Assembly: GCA_903828025.1 (NCBI GenBank)
Contig: CAIKKO010000241.1
Coordinates: forward strand, 1-5,197
DNA: 5,197 nucleotides
Reading direction: 5' to 3'
Origin: an uncultured Sphingomonadales bacterium
Lineage (GTDB): Bacteria > Pseudomonadota > Alphaproteobacteria > Sphingomonadales > Sphingomonadaceae
Part shown: one piece after another, positions 1-4,023 of the stretch
How the letters are laid out: every line of letters begins with the position of its first letter
How positions within the stretch are numbered: position 1 is the stretch's first letter
The notes under the pieces: generated by a model
Database searches by the model: none
What the model was told of the DNA's origin: nothing
What the model saw: the letters and a program-made list of their open reading frames with translations, nothing else
Translations under genes and position numbers: made by a program

Positions 1-765
1 AATCCCCTGATCGTGCATGTACCGGACCTTGCGGCTGCGGAAGCGCTGGCAGTCTTCGACCCGCGCGCGCGCGCGCTTGGGGTCGCGTTTTGGCCAGGTC
101 CGCTGACCATGGTGCTGCCGCGCCGCAATGATGCGGCAATTGCCGCGGCGGTCAGCGCAGGCTTGCCCACTGTGGCGCTGCGCGTGCCGGCGCATCCCGT
201 GATGCGCGCGCTGCTCGTGGCGGCGGGCCTGCCGCTGGCTGCGCCTTCGGCCAACCGCAGCGGCGGGGTGAGCCCGACCAGTGCGGCGCATGTTGCTGCT
301 TCACTGGGCGCACGGGTGGACCTCATCCTCGATGGCGGAAGCACCGAGCGCGGGCTTGAATCGACCATCGTGGCGCTGCGGCCCGGTGGCGGATGGCAGA
401 TCCTCCGGCCCGGGCCGGTGACCGAGGCGGCGATTGCGGCGGTGCTGGGCGAAGCGCCGAGCGAGGAGCCGCGGGGAGGCGCCATCGAAGCACCAGGGCA
501 GCTCGCCAGCCACTATGCGCCGGGCAAGCCGGTGCGGCTGGGCGCTGTGGCGGCAGAGCCAGGCGAGTTCCTGATCGGGTTTGGTGCTGTTGTCGGCGAT
601 GTTTCGCTCTCGCCGTCCAGCGATCTCGCCGAGGCGGCAGCACGGCTCTACGCCTGCCTTCATGAGGCTGCTGCGGCGCCCGAGCCGCGTATCGCGGTCG
701 CGCCGATCCCGGAGGAGGGCGTTGGTGCCGCAATCAACGACCGGCTGCGGCGGGCTGCCGTCTAG
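1..765 (+). CDS. sua5: L-threonylcarbamoyladenylate synthase Sua5/YrdC family (5' truncated)
   Basis: The enzyme makes threonylcarbamoyl-AMP from threonine, bicarbonate and ATP, the first step of the t6A37 modification of ANN-decoding tRNAs in the cytoplasm. The reading frame is open from base 1 (NPLIVHV, a conserved YrdC motif normally well inside the protein), so the start lies before the window and the GTG at 13 is not the true start. The YrdC domain continues with PGPLTMVLP, VALRVPAHP, PLAAPSANRSG, LDGG, GLESTIV and LRPGPVT. The linker PGQLASHYAPGKP and a C-terminal Sua5 domain ending in GVGAAINDRLRRAA show this is the long Sua5 form rather than the short TsaC. About 254 residues are present, and I estimate 60 to 70 are missing upstream. 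The stop TAG at 763-765 overlaps the stop of the convergent gene. Confidence 0.95.
   Translation, partial: NPLIVHVPDLAAAEALAVFDPRARALGVAFWPGPLTMVLPRRNDAAIAAAVSAGLPTVALRVPAHPVMRALLVAAGLPLAAPSANRSGGVSPTSAAHVAASLGARVDLILDGGSTERGLESTIVALRPGGGWQILRPGPVTEAAIAAVLGEAPSEEPRGGAIEAPGQLASHYAPGKPVRLGAVAAEPGEFLIGFGAVVGDVSLSPSSDLAEAAARLYACLHEAAAAPEPRIAVAPIPEEGVGAAINDRLRRAAV
62..76. repeat. 15-nt alternating CG run inside sua5
   Basis: An uninterrupted CG alternation lies within the YrdC domain and encodes Arg-Ala-Arg-Ala. Alternating CG can adopt Z-DNA and is prone to slippage. It sits in a probably essential gene and the frame is intact, so it is most simply a by-product of high-GC codon choice. Confidence 0.6.
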
Positions 766-1025
766 CGTTCGGCGCGCAGCGCGGTGATCTCGCCGCTGAT
801 CCGATTGGCTTCGGCGCAGGCGGCGGTTTCGCCGCGGTTGCAGGCCTCGAGGCGCCGGTTGTAGCGCTTCTCGAGCTTCCGGATTTTTTCGTTGCGTTCA
901 TGCACGGCGCGGCCGCGGTTTTCGCCGGCGTCCGGCGGGCCGGGTGTCGCCATAGCGGCGCTCGCAAGACCGCCGGACAGAATGAGCGCAGCAAGCGGGG
1001 CCAGAAACAGCAAAGGACGGGGCAA
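762..1025 (-). CDS. small secreted hypothetical protein with signal peptide
   Basis: An 87-residue protein of no family I can name. Residues 1-23 or 1-26 look like a Sec signal peptide: basic N-terminus (MPRP), a hydrophobic stretch LLFLAPLAALIL, and ASA or AMA before a likely signal-peptidase site. The mature part is charged and helical, with coiled-coil-like stretches near 42-60 and 74-87, and has two cysteines (C62, C70) that could form a disulfide in the periplasm. The start is TTG at 1023-1025, preceded by GAAAGG at a spacing of about 9. No ATG gives a signal peptide; the in-frame ATG at residue 25 would remove it. The gene lies 81 nt downstream of the lipoprotein gene on the same strand and may be co-transcribed with it. 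Its TAG stop is embedded in the CTAG that also ends sua5. The signal peptide argues for a real gene, but the start is not certain. Confidence 0.65.
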   Translation of the reverse strand: MPRPLLFLAPLAALILSGGLASAAMATPGPPDAGENRGRAVHERNEKIRKLEKRYNRRLEACNRGETAACAEANRISGEITALRAER

Positions 1026-1060
1026 GGTCGGGGGCCTTTCGATCAGGGGCCGACCTTGCC
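1021..1060 (-). promoter_or_regulatory. 11-bp perfect inverted repeat covering the TTG start of the small secreted protein
   Basis: GGCAAGGTCGG at 1021-1031 is exactly matched by its reverse complement CCGACCTTGCC at 1050-1060, with an 18-nt gap. In the - strand transcript the 3' arm contains the TTG start codon (1025-1023) and the gap contains the GAAAGG ribosome-binding-like sequence. A folded RNA would therefore pair the start codon and expose the Shine-Dalgarno in the loop. No U-tract follows, so it does not look like an intrinsic terminator. A translation-control or transcript-end-stabilising role downstream of the lipoprotein gene is inference. Confidence 0.5.
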
Positions 1061-1106
1061 TAGCCGATGCTTCCTTGTTGGGCCATGACCCGCGCGGTTT
1101 GCGGGC

Positions 1107-1847
1107 TCAGGGCTCGCAGGTCAGCGTGCCCGAGCCCATCGTATTGACCTTGCACTGCGCGCGGCCCTTCACCTTCACCGAGCCCGAGCCCATGATATCG
1201 GCCTTGACCTGCCCGTCGGAGGCGAAGCTCGCGTCACCCGATCCGGCGATTTCGACCTTGGCTTCCTCGGCGGTGAGGCCGGCAAGATTGGCCGAGCCAG
1301 ACCCCGCCAGCGAGATCTTCAGCGATTTCACCTTGCCGCCGGCCTTGAGATTGCCCGATCCGATCACTTCGACCTTGAGCTCCTGCGCGTCGATAACCGG
1401 CACGTCGATATCGCCCGAACCGGCAATGCTGACGCTGGCGGTTTCGCCGTGCAGGGCATCGGCCTGCATCGTGCCCGATCCGGCCATGACCAGCCGCCTT
1501 GCCGCAGGCACCGTCACCTCGATCGTGGCGAGGTCGTTGGAGCCGCCCATCTTCCAGCCTTCGCGCCCGATCGCGAGCTTGCCATCCTTGAGCACGAAGC
1601 GCAGCCGGTCCTTGGCATCCTGCTTGCCCTCGACCGAGATCGCGAGCTTGTCGCCCTGGACGATGCGCACCGTATCGGGGCCGAGCAGGGTGATTTCCTC
1701 GGGCGCCTTGGCCGAAAGATCGAGCTGCGCCAGCGGCACGCCCTTCATGCCGTTCATCTCGACCGTCGCGCCATCACAGGCACTGAGCGAAAGGGCGACG
1801 GCGGCAACGGCAATTCCGCAGAGCGTGCGGGCGATATCCTTGATCAT
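1107..1847 (-). CDS. GIN-domain (DUF2807) putative lipoprotein
   Basis: A 246-residue envelope protein. Residues 1-24 form a lipoprotein signal peptide with a hydrophobic core (GIAVAAVALSL) and lipobox L-S-A-C, giving lipidated Cys24. Asp follows at +2, which in enterobacteria is an inner-membrane retention signal; whether that rule holds here is unknown. Residues about 45-245 match the GIN/DUF2807 pattern, a right-handed beta-helix-like domain. G-S-G turns recur near 123, 143, 163, 182, 202, 220 and 238, spaced 18-20 residues apart, one per coil. Two cysteines near the C-terminus (C232, C244) may form a disulfide cap. The ATG at 1847 has a strong AAGGAG about 6 nt upstream. The family's biochemical role is not established; annotation as an autotransporter adhesin head is only a label. 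The downstream gene encodes a small secreted protein. Confidence 0.93.
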   Translation of the reverse strand: MIKDIARTLCGIAVAAVALSLSACDGATVEMNGMKGVPLAQLDLSAKAPEEITLLGPDTVRIVQGDKLAISVEGKQDAKDRLRFVLKDGKLAIGREGWKMGGSNDLATIEVTVPAARRLVMAGSGTMQADALHGETASVSIAGSGDIDVPVIDAQELKVEVIGSGNLKAGGKVKSLKISLAGSGSANLAGLTAEEAKVEIAGSGDASFASDGQVKADIMGSGSVKVKGRAQCKVNTMGSGTLTCEP

Positions 1848-1864
1848 GGAGCACTCCTTGCACC

Positions 1865-1880
1865 TGGTGTATTATCACCA
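1865..1880 (-). promoter_or_regulatory. candidate -10 element and operator for the GIN lipoprotein gene
   Basis: On the - strand GATAAT (1876-1871) matches the -10 consensus at five of six positions and would start transcription near 1864, leaving a leader of about 17 nt that includes the AAGGAG at 1854-1859. The same bases form an inverted repeat TGGTG-N6-CACCA (1865-1880), so a dimeric repressor bound there would cover the -10. I find no good -35 at 16-18 nt, which fits activator or alternative-factor dependence or simply a weak promoter. A third CACCA lies at 1886-1890. Confidence 0.38.
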
Positions 1881-1914
1881 TAACGCACCAAGCGGCCATA
1901 CGCCAAGTCACTCG

Positions 1915-1928
1915 CCGATCCGGATCGG
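1915..1928. repeat. 14-bp perfect palindrome upstream of the GIN lipoprotein gene
   Basis: CCGATCCGGATCGG is fully self-complementary with no spacer. It lies about 70-80 bp upstream of the lipoprotein ATG and about 40 bp upstream of its candidate -10, in non-coding DNA between the lipoprotein promoter and the carD terminator. An uninterrupted palindrome suits a DNA-binding dimer better than an RNA hairpin. The function is unknown. Confidence 0.5.
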
Positions 1929-1953
1929 TTGTTCACCGGACGCAGCATGCATG

Positions 1954-1986
1954 AAAAAAGGGCCGCCGGAGCGATCCGGCGGCCCT
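1954..1986 (-). terminator. intrinsic terminator of carD
   Basis: A 12-bp GC-rich perfect stem (1959-1970 with 1975-1986, GNRA-like loop gcga) is followed on the - strand by six T residues (A run at 1954-1959 on the + strand, its last base also closing the stem). It lies about 50 nt past the carD stop and matches a textbook Rho-independent terminator in that direction. On the + strand the downstream tract (TGTTTCTC) is weak. Confidence 0.92.
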
Positions 1987-2003
1987 GTTTCTCACCGCTT
2001 CCA

Positions 2004-2026
2004 CCTCTCCCCAAAGAGGGAGGGGC
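2004..2026. repeat. short imperfect C/G-rich inverted element between carD and its terminator
   Basis: CCTCT at 2004-2008 pairs with AGAGG at 2015-2019, followed by a further GGAGGGG run. It sits between the carD stop and its terminator. It resembles the small GGGGAGGG-type intergenic palindromes I recall from sphingomonad genomes. One copy in one window cannot establish that it is a dispersed repeat. Confidence 0.25.
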
Positions 2027-2036
2027 GCGTCCGGCC

Positions 2037-2561
2037 TCAGGCCGTTTCGTAGTATTTCGGCGCGTGCTCGTTGAGGATCGCGAGGATCTTCTTGAGCGCG
2101 GCGGGTTCGTCTGTCTTTTCCATGGCGGCAAGCTCACGCGCGAGGCGCGAGGACGCAGCTTCGAAAATCTGACGTTCGGAGTAGCTCTGCTCCGGCTGGT
2201 CGTCGGCGCGGAACAGGTCCCGCGTGACTTCGGCGATCGAGACGAGATCACCCGAGTTGATCTTGGCTTCGTATTCCTGCGCACGGCGCGACCACATCGT
2301 GCGCTTGACCTTGGGCTTGCCCTTAAGGGTATCAAGCGCTTCACGCAGCGTCTTGTCCGAAGACAGCTTGCGCATGCCGATCGCTTCAACCTTGTTCACG
2401 GGCACGCGCAGGGTCATGCGTTCTTTCTCGAAGCGCAGCACATAAAGCTGCAGCTTCATTCCCGCGATTTCCTCGTTTTGCAGTTCCACCACACGGCCAA
2501 CGCCGTGCTTGGGATAGACCACGTAATCCCCAACATCGAAGGCAAGTGCCTTGGTTGCCAT
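2037..2561 (-). CDS. carD: CarD/CdnL-family RNA polymerase-binding transcription regulator
   Basis: A 174-residue protein that binds the RNA polymerase beta subunit and stabilises open promoter complexes, notably at rRNA promoters in other bacteria. Residues about 5-65 form the Tudor-like RNAP-interacting domain (FDVGDYVVYPKHGVGRV at 8-24, then YVLRFEKERMTLRVPV). Residues about 75-170 form the helical DNA-contacting domain, containing the conserved KRTMWSRRAQEYEAKI with W90, equivalent to the tryptophan that wedges at the upstream edge of the -10. Family members are usually 160-180 residues, so the gene is full length. The ATG at 2561 is preceded by GAAAGGAT about 6 nt upstream. The carD-fdxA neighbourhood is, as I recall, common in Alphaproteobacteria. 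A strong intrinsic terminator follows the gene. Similarity to sphingomonad CarD is high from memory. Confidence 0.97.
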   Translation of the reverse strand: MATKALAFDVGDYVVYPKHGVGRVVELQNEEIAGMKLQLYVLRFEKERMTLRVPVNKVEAIGMRKLSSDKTLREALDTLKGKPKVKRTMWSRRAQEYEAKINSGDLVSIAEVTRDLFRADDQPEQSYSERQIFEAASSRLARELAAMEKTDEPAALKKILAILNEHAPKYYETA

Positions 2562-2764
2562 TGCTTATCCTTTCGGCGCAGCAGAGACGATGGCAGAATG
2601 GGGCAGACACGCCCCCGGAAAGCATTCCGGGCCCTTTGGGGGAGAGGTCCGGCAAACGACCGTCTTTGACGCGGTCTACAAGCACTGCGATCCGTTTGCC
2701 GTTTGTCCTGCCTTAGCGTGTTGTTGGCGACCGGGAGGATCGTTCCGCCCAGCGCTTGCGGGCG

Positions 2765-2794
2765 TATATAGCAGCTCTGTCATAAAAATGCCAG
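2765..2794 (-). promoter_or_regulatory. candidate carD promoter
   Basis: On the - strand CTGGCA (2794-2789) is separated by 18 nt from TATATA (2770-2765), with a TG in the extended -10 position (TGCTATATA). It is the most AT-rich spot of the intergenic region and would start transcription near 2758. The match to consensus is moderate, and carD could also be transcribed by read-through from fdxA. Confidence 0.38.
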
Positions 2795-2833
2795 AGGTAA
2801 GGGCGCGAATAGCGCCCAAAATGCCGATGTTTC

Positions 2834-2857
2834 GGGGGCGCTGGCTTGCGCGCCCCC
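2834..2857 (-). terminator. possible fdxA terminator hairpin (no clean U-tract)
   Basis: GGGGGCGC at 2834-2841 pairs with GCGCCCCC at 2850-2857 across an 8-nt loop, starting about 10 nt past the fdxA stop. On the - strand it is followed by GAAACATCGGCATTTT, so the T-run is displaced by about 13 nt. It could be a weak terminator, a mRNA 3'-end stabiliser, or a partial read-through point into carD. Confidence 0.45.
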
Positions 2858-2868
2858 CAGATGAACGG

Positions 2869-3207
2869 TCAGTCGCCCTCGCCGGGCTCGGCCGAGAAGT
2901 ACTTTTCGAACTTGCCATCCTCGCCCTTGTGGTCGTCGGCGTCGGCCGGCGCGTCCTTCTTCGTGGTGATGTTGGGCCATTCGGCCGAGTACTTGGCATT
3001 GAGCTCAAGCCACTGCTCGAGGCCGCTTTCGGTATCGGGCAGGATCGCCTCGGCAGGGCACTCCGGCTCGCACAGCGTGCAGTCGATGCACTCGTCCGGA
3101 TCGATGACCAGGAAGTTCGGGCCTTCGTGGAAGCAGTCCACGGGGCAAACCTCCACGCAGTCCATGTACTTGCACTTGATGCAGTTTTCGGTCACGACGA
3201 ACGTCAT
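2869..3207 (-). CDS. fdxA: FdxA-type 7Fe ferredoxin ([3Fe-4S][4Fe-4S])
   Basis: A 112-residue cytoplasmic electron carrier of the Azotobacter FdI type. By comparison with FdI, the [4Fe-4S] cluster would use C21, C40, C43 and C46, and the [3Fe-4S] cluster C9, C17 and C50; C12 and C25 would be free. All are present. It contains no arginine and is acidic. The N-terminal part (TFVVTENCIKCKY, EGPNFLVI, CIDCTLCEPECPAEAI) is gamma/beta-proteobacterial in style. From residue 56 on (LPDTESGLEQWLELN, KKDAPADADDHKG, KYFSAEPGEGD) it is alphaproteobacterial in style, as are carD and the rest downstream. No strong Shine-Dalgarno precedes the ATG at 3207, but the start matches the family. It is 74 nt downstream of the Nudix gene. 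The frame is intact, so the protein should fold, but the gene may be a composite of two genomes. Confidence 0.95.
   Translation of the reverse strand: MTFVVTENCIKCKYMDCVEVCPVDCFHEGPNFLVIDPDECIDCTLCEPECPAEAILPDTESGLEQWLELNAKYSAEWPNITTKKDAPADADDHKGEDGKFEKYFSAEPGEGD
3043..3072. other. probable lineage junction inside fdxA
   Basis: These 30 bases encode CEPECPAEAI (residues 46-55), a stretch shared by alpha- and gammaproteobacterial FdxA. Residues just before it (PNF at 30-32, TL at 44-45) are typical of gamma/beta proteins, where alphaproteobacteria usually have ENM and GV. Residues just after it (LPDTESGLEQW) are typical of alphaproteobacteria. The neighbouring genes change lineage in the same direction. 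Such a conserved stretch is where an assembler would misjoin two genomes, or where homologous recombination could occur. The exact breakpoint cannot be fixed from the sequence alone. Confidence 0.55.
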
Positions 3208-3240
3208 GGTCTATCTAGCCTGTCTCTGCTGTGGGCGAGC

Positions 3241-3270
3241 GCCGGCTGCGTAGCCGGCCGTTTGATTCTA
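3241..3270 (-). promoter_or_regulatory. hairpin and -10-like element between Nudix gene and fdxA
   Basis: In the 74-nt gap, GCCGGCT (3241-3247) and AGCCGGC (3252-3258) form a 7-bp stem with a 4-nt loop. On the - strand TAGAAT (3270-3265) matches five of six -10 positions just upstream of the stem, and I see no convincing -35. A transcript from it would begin with the hairpin, a possible 5' stabiliser for the fdxA mRNA. Alternatively the hairpin ends or processes the Nudix transcript; it lacks a U-tract. Confidence 0.35.
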
Positions 3271-3281
3271 CAACACGGGGA

Positions 3282-3839
3282 TCAGACGGGGGTGGCGCGA
3301 TGCCAGCCCGGCCGGTCGAAGTCGGCGAAGTGCACGCCCTCGGCGCCGCGGGCGCGATCCTCCAGGTAGCGGCGCAGCGCGAACTCGATGCTTGGGAAGG
3401 CGATCTCACGCCACGGAATGTCCTCGGGGCGGACCAGTTCGACCTCCAGGCTCTCGATGCCGACGCCGTATTCGGCGCGCGGCAGCGTGGCGCGGAACAT
3501 CACATGCACCTGGTGCGCGTGCACGACGCTGACCACTGCCAGCAGGCTGCCGATCTCGACGTTGGCGAGCGCCTCCTCGAGGGATTCACGTGCCGCTGCG
3601 GCGGGCAGTGTCTCGCCGTTTTCCATGAACCCGGCCGGTACCGTCCAGTAGCCGAGGCGCGGCTCGATGGCTCGCCGGCACAGCAGGATGCGACCGTCGT
3701 GCTCAGGGACACAGCCGACCACGAGCTTTGGGTTGTGATAGTGGATCGTGTCACACGACGGGCACACGTGGCGCGTGTGCGTGTCGCCCGGCGGGATCCG
3801 CAGTTCCACGGGGTGGCCGCAATGGCTGCAGTACTTCAT
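3282..3839 (-). CDS. Nudix hydrolase with N-terminal zinc ribbon (NudC-like)
   Basis: A 185-residue hydrolase expected to cleave nucleoside diphosphate-X substrates; the substrate is not known. Residues 4-29 form a zinc ribbon with two CxxC pairs (C4/C7 and C26/C29), followed by HYHNPK, as in the NADH-pyrophosphatase-related Nudix group. The Nudix box starts at G70 (GFMENGE) and continues to RESLEEA at 84-90, so the Mg-binding glutamates E85, E88 and E89 are present. The usual glycine after EE is replaced, as I recall also for the Pseudomonas homologues. A GWH-containing tail of about 25 residues follows the Nudix fold. The ATG at 3839 is preceded by GGAAG only about 2 nt away, so ribosome binding may be weak. 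It starts 20 nt after the encoded CCA of tRNA-Leu, with no room for a promoter between, which implies co-transcription with the tRNA. Confidence 0.94.
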   Translation of the reverse strand: MKYCSHCGHPVELRIPPGDTHTRHVCPSCDTIHYHNPKLVVGCVPEHDGRILLCRRAIEPRLGYWTVPAGFMENGETLPAAAARESLEEALANVEIGSLLAVVSVVHAHQVHVMFRATLPRAEYGVGIESLEVELVRPEDIPWREIAFPSIEFALRRYLEDRARGAEGVHFADFDRPGWHRATPV

Positions 3840-3859
3840 CGCTTCCGAATCGTAAAAGG

Positions 3860-3945
3860 TGGTGCCGGTGGAGGGAATCGAACCCCCACGCCTTTTGGGC
3901 GGACGATTTTGAGTCGTCTGCGTCTACCAGTTCCGCCACACCGGC
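3860..3945 (-). tRNA. tRNA-Leu (anticodon CAA)
   Basis: An 86-nt class II tRNA including an encoded CCA (3862-3860). The acceptor stem GCCGGTG/CACCGGC is perfect, with discriminator A at 3863. The anticodon stem GACGA/TCGTC is perfect with loop CTCAAAA, giving anticodon CAA (reads UUG). The variable arm is long, with stem CGCC/GGCG as expected for leucine. The T-stem GGGGG/CCCTC has one G-T wobble and loop TTCGATT. It diverges from queA. A tRNA-Leu next to queA-tgt is an arrangement I also recall from Pseudomonas. Confidence 0.98.
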
Positions 3946-3955
3946 GCGGGCGGGG

Positions 3956-3965
3956 ATGCTATCAC
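3956..3965 (-). promoter_or_regulatory. extended -10 candidate for tRNA-Leu
   Basis: On the - strand TGATAGCAT (3964-3956) fits the extended -10 pattern TGnTAnnaT. Transcription would start near 3949, followed by a GC-rich discriminator just before the mature 5' end at 3945, a layout typical of stringently controlled stable-RNA promoters. No convincing -35 lies 16-18 nt upstream. Read on the + strand, the overlapping TGCTATCAC (3957-3965) is itself an extended -10-like sequence that could serve queA. Confidence 0.4.
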
Positions 3966-4006
3966 GATGGCGCGCCGGCGCTGTGCCAGCTGTGCCGGCC
4001 CCCGCC

Positions 4007-4015
4007 TGCTACCAT
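4007..4015 (+). promoter_or_regulatory. alternative extended -10 for queA
   Basis: TGCTACCAT matches TGnTAnnaT. It would start transcription around 4022, almost at the queA ATG, producing a near-leaderless mRNA. That fits the lack of a Shine-Dalgarno before queA, but the evidence is only motif-level. Confidence 0.22.
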
Positions 4016-4023
4016 CCGCCGCC

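Larger units (their letters stand above)
2562..2868 (-). other. 307-nt carD-fdxA intergenic region and carD leader
   Basis: No credible gene lies here. On the - strand it holds, in order after fdxA: a GC hairpin (2834-2857), a short palindrome GGGCGC-N5-GCGCCC (2801-2817), a candidate promoter (2765-2794), a 9-bp inverted repeat CGGCAAACG/CGTTTGCCG (2650-2658 and 2693-2701) enclosing a smaller ACCG/CGGT stem, a 7-bp hairpin CCCGGAA-AGCA-TTCCGGG (2614-2631), and the carD ribosome-binding site. If the candidate promoter is used, carD has a structured leader of roughly 195 nt. I recognise no riboswitch or known leader family. Confidence 0.6.

Noticed and set aside
62..76. CG run as a phase-variation tract controlling sua5
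   Set aside because: It is a dinucleotide run inside an essential conserved domain with the frame intact. A slip of one unit would kill the gene, so switching is implausible.
892..2052. 386-codon + strand open frame opposite the GIN lipoprotein gene
   Set aside because: It is antisense to a clear lipoprotein gene and crosses its promoter and the carD terminator. Its composition (repeated PDPA, SEP) is the mirror of GSG codons. No domain is recognisable.
1929..2669. 246-codon + strand open frame opposite carD
   Set aside because: It is antisense to carD and includes the terminator hairpin. The sequence has no family features.
2742..2770. GGAAC on the - strand as an EcfG (general stress sigma) -35 for carD
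   Set aside because: No CGTT-like -10 occurs 16-17 nt downstream.
2551..3369. 272-codon + strand open frame over the carD leader and fdxA
   Set aside because: It is antisense to fdxA, with no recognisable motif and no ribosome-binding site.
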